Source: Microbacterium pseudoresistens
GTDB taxonomy: Bacteria; Actinomycetota; Actinomycetes; Actinomycetales; Microbacteriaceae
Length of the DNA stretch: 64,000 nt
NCBI RefSeq assembly: GCF_013409745.1
Contig: NZ_JACCBH010000001.1
Coordinates: 1,550,001-1,614,000, forward strand
Reading direction: 5' to 3'
A program made the translations under genes and the position numbers. The notes beneath the pieces were generated by a model. That model was given only the letters and a program-made list of their open reading frames with translations, made no database searches and was not told the origin of the DNA. Each line of letters starts with the position of its first letter. Positions within the stretch are counted from its first letter, which is position 1. Below, piece after piece: positions 1 through 8,258 of the stretch.

Positions 1-223
1 GCTCGGCCTGCGCACGCATCGACTCCATCAGTTCGGGGCCCTGCACACCGTCGACGAACCCGGGGAAGTTCTCCACCTCGGTCGTCGTCATCAGAGCGCC
101 ACCCGCAGTCACGGAACCCGCGAGCACGACCGGCTCGAGTCCCGCACGAGCGGCATAGACCGCAGCGGTGTACCCGGCAGGTCCGGAACCGACGATGACC
201 AGCTCAACCTCTTGAATCGACAT
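1..223 (-). CDS. trxB: Thioredoxin reductase, N-terminal part (runs off the window)
   Basis: About 74 codons of a gene that leaves the left edge of the window. It begins with an ATG at 223 and shows the FAD-binding [10 protein letters not shown] motif near residue 12, followed by [18 protein letters not shown], a stretch typical of thioredoxin reductases. These NADPH flavoenzymes reduce thioredoxin. In actinobacterial ars clusters such a gene commonly supplies electrons for arsenate reduction. It is divergent from the small arsenate-reductase-like gene at 349 and has an ArsR-type box just upstream. The CxxC redox pair lies outside the window, so activity cannot be judged. Confidence 0.9.
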   Translation of the reverse strand, partial: MSIQEVELVIVGSGPAGYTAAVYAARAGLEPVVLAGSVTAGGALMTTTEVENFPGFVDGVQGPELMESMRAQAE

Positions 224-231
224 GCGTCTAT

Positions 232-248
232 ATTGACATTCATCGATA
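232..248. promoter_or_regulatory. Putative ArsR operator between trxB and arsC-like gene
   Basis: The reverse complement of this 17-base site matches 16 of 17 bases of a site at 2164-2180, just upstream of arsR. It lies in the 125-base divergent intergenic region, 9 bases from the trxB start. Repetition of the same sequence at two promoters of one arsenic cluster suggests co-regulation by the local ArsR. Binding itself is inferred. Confidence 0.6.
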
Positions 249-348
249 CCGAATGCAACCATGCTGAAGAAGAGTTCACCTGCCCGTCACCCGGCGAGCC
301 GATCATGCCAATGCAGCACCCCTTTCCCTCCTCCGAGAAAGCCTCGAA

Positions 349-753
349 ATGACGACCCAACCCAAGACTGTCCTGTTCATCTGCACTCACAACGCGGGGC
401 GTTCGCAGCTGGGCGCCCACCTGCTCACCCAAGTCGGAGACAAGTGCCTGGTGGCTATGAGCGCGGGCATCAGCCCGGCCGAGGCGATCAACCCGGCGAT
501 CGCGGCATCGCTGCAGGAACTCGGCATCGACACGAGCGCCGCACATCCGCGTGCGGTGACGGCCGGAGATCTCGACGCCGCCGATGTCGTGGTGCTGATG
601 AAGCCGGGCCTGTCGCTACCAGGCCCAGTGCGCGGAGAACTCGTCGAATGGTCGTTCCCTGATCCATCGAACTGGGAAGCCGACGGAGTGCGCGAGCTAC
701 GCGATGCCGTCAATGAGAGCGTGCGCGGGCTCGCTGCGCGTCTCACGGACTGA
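349..753 (+). CDS. Low-molecular-weight phosphatase-type arsenate reductase-like protein
   Basis: 134 residues with the LMW protein tyrosine phosphatase fold. The P-loop CTHNAGRS puts the nucleophile at C12 and the binding arginine at R18. The general-acid Asp-Pro (FPDPS) is at D105. The MSAGISPAEAINP stretch is typical of ArsC relatives. The Cys pair found after the MGCGD motif of thioredoxin-linked ArsC is absent (here LMKPGLSLP), so it would need another reductant such as mycothiol, or it could be a different phosphatase. It is divergent from trxB and convergent with the flavoprotein gene. Arsenate reduction is inferred from family and neighbours. Confidence 0.75.
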   Translation: MTTQPKTVLFICTHNAGRSQLGAHLLTQVGDKCLVAMSAGISPAEAINPAIAASLQELGIDTSAAHPRAVTAGDLDAADVVVLMKPGLSLPGPVRGELVEWSFPDPSNWEADGVRELRDAVNESVRGLAARLTD

Positions 754-760
754 GGACACG

Positions 761-795
761 AAGGGCTGGGTCCTCCTCGCCTGGACCCACCCCTT
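761..795. terminator. Bidirectional hairpin terminator
   Basis: Arms at 761-773 (AAGGGCTGGGTCC) and 783-795 pair at 12 of 13 positions. The hairpin sits between the convergent arsC-like gene (ends 753) and the flavoprotein gene (ends 809). No long T-run follows, as is usual in high-GC actinobacteria. Confidence 0.7.
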
Positions 796-808
796 CGAGA
801 CCTGACGA

Positions 809-2116
809 TCAGCCGACGGTGACGGGACGCAATCCGATCTGCACCAAGGCCGGAGCTGGGGCCGCACAGCAGCTTCCCGCGTTGTCATCGAAGTCGCCCG
901 AACCGCCACACACGCCGGTACCCGGCAGGACGAGTTCGTTGCGCGCGGCGGCCTCGTGATCTCCGGCGAGATGCGCGGTGACACTGCGCACCTGCTCGTA
1001 TCCCGTCAGGGCGAGGAACGTCGGTGCACGGCCGTAGGACTTCACCCCAACGATGAAGAAGCCATGTTCGGGCTGCGCGAGCTGCTTGGCGCCTGTTGCC
1101 GACACCGAACCGCAGGAATGGATGTTCGGGTCGATCTCGGAGGCGATGCCGGCGACCGCATCAAAAGCAGGATCAAGGTCAGTGCGCACCTCGCGCAGCA
1201 TCTCCGTGTCCGGCCGGAACCCGGTGAGAGCGAAGACATGCGCGACGTCGGTGACCGCAGCACCATCTTCGGCGACGATCGTCAGCGACTTACTATCTTG
1301 GCGGAACTCGGCGACGCGGAATCCGGTCACGAGGTTCACCAGACCCTCATCGATCATCTTGCGGGCTCGAGAGCCGAGCGCGGCGCGCTCTGGGAGTTCA
1401 TCGCCGAGCCCACCACCGAAGACGTTCGTAGCGCTCCCGCGACGCAGCACCCATGTCACCCGCGTCCCGGGTGACCGCCGGGCCAGTTCACTCAATCGGA
1501 GCACGGCGTGGGTAGCGGAGTGCCCCGCCCCCACGACCACAACATGCGACCCGGCGAATTCAGACACGTCATCGGGGATGCGATACGAGATCGACGCCGA
1601 CGCCTTTGATTCCCCGAGCGCGGGGAATCCATCGCTACCGGCAGGGTTCGGAAGGCCCCAGGTACCGCTTGCGTCAATGACGGCCCGGGCGCCCAGGCGG
1701 GATTCATTGCCGTCCTGGTCCACCGCGTGCACGATGAAGGGCTGGCTCTTGCGTCCGCCGTCGACGACCTTGTCGCGTCCCCGGCGAGAGATGCCGGTCA
1801 CGGTCGTTGAGTACTTCACCCGCTCTCCCAGAACACCAGCGAGCGGGGCAAGGTAGTTGCTCACCCATTCCGCCCCGGTCGGGTATCCCGAGGTGGGTGC
1901 GCTCCAGCCGGTGGGTTCGAGAAGACGTCGTGCGGCGGTGTCCGTCAGCTCCGGCCACGATGAGAAGAGACGCACGTGGCCCCATTCCGATACCGCTGCC
2001 GCGGGGCCCTCGCCACGCTCGAGGACAACCACGTCCACGTCGCGTTCGGCAAGGTGCGCCGCTGCGGCAAGCCCTTGTGGACCCGCACCGATGATGACAA
2101 CAGGAAACTCATCCAT
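809..2116 (-). CDS. FAD/NADPH-dependent flavoprotein monooxygenase-like protein (ArsO-like candidate)
   Basis: 435 residues from the ATG at 2116, which has a GAGGAG ribosome-binding site. An N-terminal FAD motif (IIGAGPQGLAAAAHL) and a second dinucleotide motif near residue 195 (VVGAGHSATHAVL) give the layout of flavin-containing monooxygenases, and TGFRPDTEM near the C-terminal third is also typical. Such proteins occur in bacterial arsenic operons (ArsO-like), where their reaction is not firmly settled. The C-terminal tail carries C403, C416 and C417, a possible metalloid- or thiol-binding site. It is divergent from arsR with two operator-like repeats between them. An arsenic role is inferred from context. 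Confidence 0.7.
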   Translation of the reverse strand: MDEFPVVIIGAGPQGLAAAAHLAERDVDVVVLERGEGPAAAVSEWGHVRLFSSWPELTDTAARRLLEPTGWSAPTSGYPTGAEWVSNYLAPLAGVLGERVKYSTTVTGISRRGRDKVVDGGRKSQPFIVHAVDQDGNESRLGARAVIDASGTWGLPNPAGSDGFPALGESKASASISYRIPDDVSEFAGSHVVVVGAGHSATHAVLRLSELARRSPGTRVTWVLRRGSATNVFGGGLGDELPERAALGSRARKMIDEGLVNLVTGFRVAEFRQDSKSLTIVAEDGAAVTDVAHVFALTGFRPDTEMLREVRTDLDPAFDAVAGIASEIDPNIHSCGSVSATGAKQLAQPEHGFFIVGVKSYGRAPTFLALTGYEQVRSVTAHLAGDHEAAARNELVLPGTGVCGGSGDFDDNAGSCCAAPAPALVQIGLRPVTVG

Positions 2117-2129
2117 CACATCTCCTCAA

Positions 2130-2145
2130 ATCGAAGTTCTTCAAT
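2130..2145. promoter_or_regulatory. Inverted repeat, probable ArsR operator for the flavoprotein gene
   Basis: ATCGAAGTTCTTCAAT is an inverted repeat with 7-base arms around TT and one mismatched pair. It lies directly upstream of the flavoprotein ribosome-binding site, where a bound repressor would block transcription. It shares the ATCGAAG half-site with the box at 2164-2180. Confidence 0.55.
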
Positions 2146-2163
2146 ACGAAACTGTTACGCATC

Positions 2164-2180
2164 TATCGAAGAATGTCAAT
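2164..2180. promoter_or_regulatory. Putative ArsR operator upstream of arsR
   Basis: TATCGAAGAATGTCAAT matches 16 of 17 bases of the reverse complement of 232-248 in the trxB/arsC intergenic region. It ends 18 bases before the proposed GTG start of arsR and so fits autoregulation. Confidence 0.6.
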
Positions 2181-2198
2181 ACGTGCCGGACTAGACCC

Positions 2199-2540
2199 GT
2201 GAGCCTGCCAACCACCATCGAAGCGACCGCCTGCTGCGTGCCACGCATCACCTCCGCGCTCACCGCTGAAGATGCGGAGCGGGTGTCACGGGTGTTTAAG
2301 GCCCTAGGCGATCCGACCCGCGTCAGACTGTTGTCCCTCATTGCGGCCGGCGCGGGCGGCGAAGCATGCATCTGTGACCTCACAGAACCGGTCGGGCTCT
2401 CGCAGGGCACGGTCTCGCATCACATGAAGCTCCTGACCGATGCGGGTCTGGTCACTCGGGAGCAACGAGGCAAGTGGGCGTACTTCGCACTCAACGACGG
2501 CGCGCTGGATGCGGCCGCCGACGCACTTCGCTCGGTATGA
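2199..2540 (+). CDS. arsR: ArsR-family arsenic-responsive repressor
   Basis: 113 residues from a GTG at 2199. The open frame extends further upstream, but that part overlaps the divergent promoter. The winged helix is clear: FKALGDPTRVRLL, then the recognition helix GLSQGTVSHHMKLL and the wing EQRGKWAYF. Cysteines at C12-C13 and at C57 and C59 (ACICDL) resemble the ligand sets of both Corynebacterium-type ArsR and the classical ELCVCDL site, so trivalent arsenic sensing is plausible. The last codons overlap the MFS gene by ATGA. It probably represses itself, the flavoprotein and the trxB/arsC pair through the shared boxes. Confidence 0.88.
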   Translation: MSLPTTIEATACCVPRITSALTAEDAERVSRVFKALGDPTRVRLLSLIAAGAGGEACICDLTEPVGLSQGTVSHHMKLLTDAGLVTREQRGKWAYFALNDGALDAAADALRSV

Positions 2541-3709
2541 CCGCGGTACAAGCACCGCCCCGCCTGGGTGGACGGCTCGCGGCGCTGTCCATAGGGCAGG
2601 TCATCAGCTGGGGCATCCTGTTCTACGCACTCATCGTCGCGTCCCCTGCGATCGCGGCCGACACAAGCTGGCCCGTTGCACTGGTGACCCTGTCATTCTC
2701 GTCAGGCCTGATCGCGTCCGCGGCTGCGGGGGTATTCGTCGGCCGGTGGCTCGATGAGCGCGGCCCGCGACTCATCATGACCATCGGCAGCATCGTCGGT
2801 CCCGCCGGACTCCTCGTCGTCGTGATTGCACCGAACCTCGGGGTGTTCACGGTCGGGTGGGTCATCGCGGGCATCGCGCAGTCGGCCGTGCTCTATCAGG
2901 CGGCGTTCACCGTCATCGCCCGCAGGTACGGGGCGCGCCGCCGCGGCGCGATGACGATCCTGACCCTGGCCGGCGGCCTCGCCTCCACGGTGTTCGCCCC
3001 GATCGTTGCCGGACTTCTCACGGTCACGGATTGGCGGACCACGTTCCTGCTTCTCGCCGTGTTCCTGTTCTTCACCACGGTGCCTCTGCACTGGTTCGGC
3101 CTCGAGCGCACCTGGACCCCCATCGCTCATGACGACAGCGTCCAGGTTCACACCGTGAGCACGGTCGTTCGCACCGGGCGCTTCTGGATGCTGGAACTGT
3201 CCATGCTCGCCCTGGCGGCAGCTCTCTTCAGCGTCACTCTCGCCCTCATCCCGCTGTTCATGGAGAAGGGCCTGACCTACGAACTCGCCGCCTGGGCACT
3301 AGGACTTCTTGGGGCAGGACAGGTCATCGGACGACTTCTCTACGTCGCCATTCCGCACACTGCCGCGCCTTGGATTCCCCTCGCGGCCACCGCTGGACTG
3401 AGCGTCGCATTCCTCGCCCTCCTCGCTCTCGTCCCCGGCCCGCCATGGCTGCTCATCTCCATCGGAATCGCCGCCGGTGCCGTCCGCGGCGCACAAACCC
3501 TTGTGCAGGGCTCAGCCGTCGCAGACCGATGGGGCACCCACAACTACGGCGCCATCAACGGCGTCTTCGCCGCCCCCATCACCCTCATCAGTGCGATCGG
3601 CCCCGCCATCGGGCCACTGCTCGCAGTCGCGACCGGCTCCTACTCGGCCATGGCGCTCATCGCCGTCGCCCTCGCTGCGCTCTCGCTCGTCTTCGCCCGG
3701 TTCTCCTGA
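2537..3709 (+). CDS. MFS transporter in the arsenic cluster
   Basis: 390 residues from the ATG at 2537, which overlaps the arsR stop as ATGA, so the two are translationally coupled. About twelve hydrophobic segments are visible, with the MFS A-like loop GRWLDERGPR after the second helix and ARRYGARRRGAM in the first half. It is an inner-membrane secondary transporter. Its place in an arsR operon suggests export of an arsenical or of a product made by the flavoprotein, but the substrate cannot be read from sequence. It does not resemble ArsB or Acr3. Confidence 0.8.
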   Translation: MTAVQAPPRLGGRLAALSIGQVISWGILFYALIVASPAIAADTSWPVALVTLSFSSGLIASAAAGVFVGRWLDERGPRLIMTIGSIVGPAGLLVVVIAPNLGVFTVGWVIAGIAQSAVLYQAAFTVIARRYGARRRGAMTILTLAGGLASTVFAPIVAGLLTVTDWRTTFLLLAVFLFFTTVPLHWFGLERTWTPIAHDDSVQVHTVSTVVRTGRFWMLELSMLALAAALFSVTLALIPLFMEKGLTYELAAWALGLLGAGQVIGRLLYVAIPHTAAPWIPLAATAGLSVAFLALLALVPGPPWLLISIGIAAGAVRGAQTLVQGSAVADRWGTHNYGAINGVFAAPITLISAIGPAIGPLLAVATGSYSAMALIAVALAALSLVFARFS

Positions 3710-3740
3710 CGCGGTAACTCAGGAGAGTTCTTCCACGCTC

Positions 3741-3762
3741 GTTCACCTCACGTTCACATAGA
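3741..3762 (+). promoter_or_regulatory. PHO box (PhoP/RegX3-type direct repeats) upstream of pstS
   Basis: Two adjacent 11-base units, GTTCACCTCAC and GTTCACATAGA, match the actinobacterial PhoP direct-repeat consensus GTTCACC. They lie about 90 bases upstream of the pstS start and predict induction by phosphate limitation through a chromosomal PhoR-PhoP or SenX3-RegX3 system. Confidence 0.75.
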
Positions 3763-3852
3763 TGACCTTCTATGAATACGTCGGATAGACAACCATCTAT
3801 TTGAGGCGGTCCACTGGCTGCCTGACACGTATCTGAGATGAAGGAAGCAATC

Positions 3853-4818
3853 GTGCGAAAGACCACAGCAAAGATCTTCGCGTCGACGGCGCTGGTCGTC
3901 ATCGGCGCGCTCACGCTGAGCGCCTGCGGGGGACAACCCGCGGAGGGTGACTCCGGCGGATCGGGCGGCTCCGCAAGCGGATTGTCCGGTTCGGTGACCA
4001 CCGACGGTTCGTCGACCGTTGCCCCGCTCACCGAGGCGGCAGCAGACCTGTTCGGCGACGAGGAGTCCGGTGTGAACGTCTCCGTCGCCACGTCTGGCAC
4101 CGGCGGCGGGTTCAAGTCTTTTTGCGCCGACGAGACTGACATCTCCAACGCGTCCCGTCCGATCAAGGACGAAGAGGCTGCGGAGTGCGAGGCGGCGGGT
4201 GTCGAGTACACCGAGATCGTCGCCGCGAACGACGGGCTCTCGGTGATCATCAACCCGGAGAACGACTGGGCTGAGGACCTCACCGTCGAGCAGCTCAACA
4301 CCATCTGGGGCCCGGAAGCCGAGGGTGAGATCACCAACTGGAACCAGGTCGACTCGAGCTTCCCCGACCAGGCCATCACGCTGTTCGGTGCGGGAACAGA
4401 CTCCGGCACGTTCGACTACTTCACCGACGCGATCAACGGTGAAGAGGGCGCGATTCGCACCGACTACAGCCCGTCGGAGGACGACAACATCACCGTCCAG
4501 GGCGTCTCGGGCGACGTCGGCGCGATCGGCTTCCTTGGCCTGAGCTACGTCGAAGAGAACGAGGGCGTCATCAAGGCCGCCATGATCGACGGTGTGATGC
4601 CGAGCACGGAGACCGTTCAGGACGGCACCTACACGCCGCTGGGGCGTCCGCTGTTCATCTACGTCAACAACGCCTCCTACGTTGAGAAGGAACAGGTGAA
4701 GGCGTTCGTCGACTTCTACGTCGCGAACTCGCTCGACATCGCCGAGCGTGCTCTGTTCGTCCCCCTCACCGAGGAGCAGGTCACCACGGCCTCGGACGAG
4801 CTCGCCTCACTCGGCTGA
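3853..4818 (+). CDS. pstS: Phosphate ABC transporter substrate-binding lipoprotein PstS
   Basis: 321 residues from the GTG at 3853, chosen because AAGGAAG lies at ideal spacing before it; an in-frame ATG at 3838 would add five residues. A signal peptide with lipobox LSAC is followed by a Gly/Ser-rich linker. The PstS phosphate-loop sequences are visible: TDGSSTVAPL, SGTGGGFKSF, DISNASRPIK and AGTDSGTFDYF. It captures phosphate at the outer membrane face for PstCAB. It is the first gene of pstS-C-A-B behind a PHO box. PstS proteins discriminate against arsenate, which is relevant next to ars genes. Confidence 0.95.
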   Translation: MRKTTAKIFASTALVVIGALTLSACGGQPAEGDSGGSGGSASGLSGSVTTDGSSTVAPLTEAAADLFGDEESGVNVSVATSGTGGGFKSFCADETDISNASRPIKDEEAAECEAAGVEYTEIVAANDGLSVIINPENDWAEDLTVEQLNTIWGPEAEGEITNWNQVDSSFPDQAITLFGAGTDSGTFDYFTDAINGEEGAIRTDYSPSEDDNITVQGVSGDVGAIGFLGLSYVEENEGVIKAAMIDGVMPSTETVQDGTYTPLGRPLFIYVNNASYVEKEQVKAFVDFYVANSLDIAERALFVPLTEEQVTTASDELASLG

Positions 4819-4841
4819 TCCGCCCGCTCACGACGCCTCCC

Positions 4842-5798
4842 ATGACCACCGTCACTGAGCGGACAGGGGGGCCGGCCACTGGTCGGGCCCCCTCCCCCTC
4901 CACATCATTCGCCGGACGCCGCCGGCCTGGTGAGTTCCTCATCAAGCTCGGGCTGCGCGTGGCCGCCGGCATCACTGTCATCACGACGGTCGGCATCCTC
5001 ATCGCGCTGCTGATTCCGTCGCTGAGCTTCTTCGCCGAAGTGCCCGTGCTCGAGTTTCTCTTCGGTACACGCTGGGCACCGCGGTTCGCGGACGCCTCGT
5101 TTGGCGTTCTGCCCCTGGTCACCGCAACACTCTGGACGACGGTGATCGCTCTCCTGGTCGCGGTGCCGTTCGGTCTCGGCGCCGCGATCCTCCTCGCGGA
5201 GTACGCCAAACCCCGCGTCCGCAAGATCCTCAAGCCGCTGTTGGAGATCCTCGCCGGCATCCCGACCGTCGTCTACGGGTTCTTCGCCCTTCAGTTCGTC
5301 CAGGGCACGGTCCTCCGCGACTGGCTTCAACTGCCCACTGGCGCGTTCAGCGTTCTCGCCGCTGGCCTTGTGATGGGCGTCATGATCATTCCCACCATCG
5401 CCTCGATCGCCGAAGATGCCATGTCTGCCGTTCCCAGCGCGCTCCGACAGGGAAGCGCCGCCCTCGGCGCCAACCGCATGCAGACCACTCTCCGCGTTGT
5501 CTTCCCCGCAGCGCTGTCAGGCATCGTCGCCGCCGTCGTCCTGGGGATCTCCCGCGCGGTCGGAGAGACGATGATCGTTGCGATCGCCGCCGGCAGCCAG
5601 GCACAGATGGTGAGCAACCCGCTCGAGCAGGGACAGACGATGACCGGCTTCATCGCGAACGCCGCCCTGGGCGACTCCCGCGTCGGAAGCCTGGAATACA
5701 ACACGCTCTTTGCCGTCGGGCTGCTGCTGTTCCTCATCACGCTGCTCATCAATTTCATCAGCATCCGCTTCGTGCGTCGATTCCGGGAGGCCTATTGA
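4842..5798 (+). CDS. pstC: Phosphate ABC transporter permease PstC
   Basis: 318 residues with an N-terminal cytoplasmic extension of about 30 residues and roughly six transmembrane helices. The PstC-typical segments LEILAGIPTVVYGFFAL and GISRAVGETMIVAIAAG (the EAA-type loop that docks onto PstB) are present. It forms the membrane channel with PstA. It follows pstS by 23 bases, and its TGA shares one base with the pstA ATG, so the pair is translationally coupled. Confidence 0.95.
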   Translation: MTTVTERTGGPATGRAPSPSTSFAGRRRPGEFLIKLGLRVAAGITVITTVGILIALLIPSLSFFAEVPVLEFLFGTRWAPRFADASFGVLPLVTATLWTTVIALLVAVPFGLGAAILLAEYAKPRVRKILKPLLEILAGIPTVVYGFFALQFVQGTVLRDWLQLPTGAFSVLAAGLVMGVMIIPTIASIAEDAMSAVPSALRQGSAALGANRMQTTLRVVFPAALSGIVAAVVLGISRAVGETMIVAIAAGSQAQMVSNPLEQGQTMTGFIANAALGDSRVGSLEYNTLFAVGLLLFLITLLINFISIRFVRRFREAY

Positions 5799-6712
5799 TG
5801 TCCGCGCCGACAACCACCCCGCCCCGCGTAATCCACGCATCACGCCCGCTCGCGACCGGGCGAAACGGTGAGATGCGCCCCACTGCGCTTTTGTTCCTCC
5901 TGCTGCTGTGGTTCTCGCTGTTCGTCGCGTTCGCGGTGCTCATCACGCTGCTGGTGACCATCTTCCTCACCGGACAGAACAAGCTCTCCTGGAACCTCAT
6001 AACGAACTTCCCTTCCGCCGACCCCGAGGAAGCCGGAGCTCGCCCCGCCATCCTCGGTTCCGTCTGGGCGATCGGCACCACCGCCGTGCTGACTTTGCCC
6101 CTGGGCATCGCCGCCGCGGTACACCTGGAGGAGTTTGCCGACCGGAAACGCTGGTTCAACAAGTTCGTCGAACTCAACGTGCAGAACCTCGCCGCCGTCC
6201 CGTCCATCGTCTACGGCCTACTGGCCCTCGCATTCCTGTCGATGTTGGGCGTGACCAACAAGAACATCGTCATCGGCGGGGCGCTCGCACTGACCCTGCT
6301 CATCCTGCCGGTCATCATCATCGCCACCAGAGAAGCCCTCCGTGCCGTGCCCCGCGAGATCCGCGACGGCTCTCTGGCACTGGGGGCGACGCCGTGGCAG
6401 ACAACGTGGCGGCAGGTGCTCCCCGCATCCGTCCCCGGCATCGCCACAGGGTCGATCCTCGCCCTGTCCCGCGCCCTGGGCGAGGCCGCACCGCTGCTCG
6501 TCCTCGGCGCCCTTGTGTACATCACCTTCGATCCGAACGGGCTCCTCAGTGGATACACCACCTTGCCGATTCAGATCTTCAACTGGACCGGGCGACCACA
6601 AGAGGGATTCCACGAACTCGCCGGCGCGACCAGCATCCTTCTGCTCGCCGTTCTCATCCTGATGAACGCCCTCGCCATCTTCATCCGCAACAAGTTCCAG
6701 AAACGGTGGTAA
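5798..6712 (+). CDS. pstA: Phosphate ABC transporter permease PstA
   Basis: 304 residues from the ATG at 5798, which overlaps the last base of the pstC stop. The sequence shows six hydrophobic helices, the [17 protein letters not shown] segment and the [17 protein letters not shown] docking region shared with PstA proteins. With PstC it forms the phosphate channel. The C-terminus [10 protein letters not shown] is cytoplasmic and basic. The gene sits between pstC and pstB in the standard order. Confidence 0.95.
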   Translation: MSAPTTTPPRVIHASRPLATGRNGEMRPTALLFLLLLWFSLFVAFAVLITLLVTIFLTGQNKLSWNLITNFPSADPEEAGARPAILGSVWAIGTTAVLTLPLGIAAAVHLEEFADRKRWFNKFVELNVQNLAAVPSIVYGLLALAFLSMLGVTNKNIVIGGALALTLLILPVIIIATREALRAVPREIRDGSLALGATPWQTTWRQVLPASVPGIATGSILALSRALGEAAPLLVLGALVYITFDPNGLLSGYTTLPIQIFNWTGRPQEGFHELAGATSILLLAVLILMNALAIFIRNKFQKRW

Positions 6713-6714
6713 CC

Positions 6715-7572
6715 ATGAGCACCTCCACAGACAGCTCGGCAGCACACACTCACTTCCACGCCGCCAACTCACGCCGCGTCGCCGAAACCCCCAGCGGACT
6801 CATTCGCTGCGAGGACGTCAACGTCTACTACGGCGACTTCCGTGCCGTCACCGGCGTGAACCTCGAATTCGGCCGCAACGAGATCACCGCTCTCATCGGT
6901 CCCTCCGGATGCGGCAAATCCACCCTCCTGCGTTCCCTGAATCGCATGAACGACCTCATCGACGGTGCCCACGTCGAGGGCAACGTCCTCTTCCAGGAGG
7001 AGAACATCTACGCAAAGGGTGTCGATCCGATCGAAGTCCGCCGACGCATCGGCATGGTCTTCCAGAAGCCGAACCCGTTCCCGAAGTCGATCTACGACAA
7101 CATCGCCTACGGCCCCAGGGTCACGGGGATGAAGGTCGACAACATGGACGACCTCGTCGAGGAAGCGCTGACACGTTCGGCCCTCTGGGGAGAGGTCAAG
7201 GACAAACTCAAGCAATCGGCGTTCGGTCTCTCGGGCGGTCAACAGCAGCGCCTGTGCATTGCCCGGACCATCGCCGTACAGCCCGACGTGATCCTCATGG
7301 ACGAGCCGTGTTCTGCTCTCGATCCGATCGCCACCTCACGGATCGAAGACCTGATGCACGAACTGCGCCAGGACTATACGATCATCATCGTCACCCACAA
7401 CATGCAGCAGGCCGCACGCGTGGCTGATCGCACCGCATTCTTCACTGCCCTCGCCGATGACACCACCGGCGACCGCACGGGCGTGCTGGTCGAATACGAC
7501 CTCAACAAGAACATCTTCGAGCAGCCGCAAGACCAGCGCACCGAGGACTACATCAGCGGACGATTCGGATGA
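6715..7572 (+). CDS. pstB: Phosphate ABC transporter ATPase PstB
   Basis: 285 residues from the ATG at 6715, two bases after pstA. Walker [10 protein letters not shown], the Q-loop [15 protein letters not shown], signature LSGGQQQR, Walker B VILMDEP and the switch histidine in [10 protein letters not shown] are all present. [16 protein letters not shown] is diagnostic of PstB. An N-terminal extension of about 30 residues is longer than usual. It energises PstCA. The 3' end overlaps the following regulator gene by four bases. No phoU follows. Confidence 0.95.
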   Translation: MSTSTDSSAAHTHFHAANSRRVAETPSGLIRCEDVNVYYGDFRAVTGVNLEFGRNEITALIGPSGCGKSTLLRSLNRMNDLIDGAHVEGNVLFQEENIYAKGVDPIEVRRRIGMVFQKPNPFPKSIYDNIAYGPRVTGMKVDNMDDLVEEALTRSALWGEVKDKLKQSAFGLSGGQQQRLCIARTIAVQPDVILMDEPCSALDPIATSRIEDLMHELRQDYTIIIVTHNMQQAARVADRTAFFTALADDTTGDRTGVLVEYDLNKNIFEQPQDQRTEDYISGRFG

Positions 7573-8258
7573 GCGACATCCCCCGGGCCGGCAACGCCCG
7601 ATTCGTCGTACACGGCAACAGCACCGATATTCTCCGGGGCAGCTTCGCCGAATTCCGCCACGCGGGAGTGCCGATCACAATCCACCCAGAGATCGTCGGC
7701 GCCCTCGCCGATCTCGCTCACGATGACGATGCCTCGCTCATCCTCGCAGGCGGCGAAGCCTTCGAGCAGCTCAGCGCCATCCTCCAGATCGCCCAGCCCG
7801 TATGCGGCGGCTCCATCTTTCTCGGTGTTTCCGATACCACCGCGACGGCGACGATAGCCGGCGCGATGACAGCGGGAGTGCGCGGCACGGTCCGGCTGCC
7901 GATGAGCCCGCAACGACTGCGGGAAGTCGCCCGCCTGCACCCGCGGACCGGCCCGATCGAGCGCATCCTCACCATCGGAGAACTGACCCTCGACGTCCCG
8001 CACCGCAGTCTTCGATGGCGAGACCAGTCGCTGCTCCTGCCCGCGCGGGAGTTCGAGCTCCTGCACCAGATCATTCGTGCGTACCCGGAGAGTGTGAGCA
8101 TCGACACCCTCGCGCTCGCCTTCGGTTCCGACCTGGAAGACCCTCATGCTTCGGTGCGGGTAGCGATGACGAAACTGCGTGCACGGCTGGCGGCGTTCGC
8201 CCCCGCACAAGCACTCATCGAGACCGTGCGGGTGGCAGGTTACCGGCTCGCGTCCTGA
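7569..8258 (+). CDS. Winged-helix regulator with degenerate receiver-like N-terminus
   Basis: 229 residues, coupled to pstB by ATGA. The C-terminal half (about 130-228) is an OmpR/PhoB-type DNA-binding domain: [24 protein letters not shown], then the recognition region [15 protein letters not shown] and the wing VRVAGYRL. The N-terminal half has the length and strand rhythm of a receiver, but the phospho-acceptor Asp expected after SLILAG is missing and the conserved Lys region reads VRLPMSP. It is therefore probably an atypical, phosphorylation-independent regulator. Its place at the end of the pst operon suggests control of phosphate uptake, perhaps replacing PhoU or PhoB. Its 3' end overlaps the opposing arsC by 19 bases. 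Confidence 0.7.
   Translation: MSDIPRAGNARFVVHGNSTDILRGSFAEFRHAGVPITIHPEIVGALADLAHDDDASLILAGGEAFEQLSAILQIAQPVCGGSIFLGVSDTTATATIAGAMTAGVRGTVRLPMSPQRLREVARLHPRTGPIERILTIGELTLDVPHRSLRWRDQSLLLPAREFELLHQIIRAYPESVSIDTLALAFGSDLEDPHASVRVAMTKLRARLAAFAPAQALIETVRVAGYRLAS

Noticed and set aside
5908..6714. Open frame continuing upstream of pstB through pstA
   Set aside because: The in-phase frame before the ATG at 6715 lies inside certain pstA coding sequence in another frame. PstB homology begins only after 6715.
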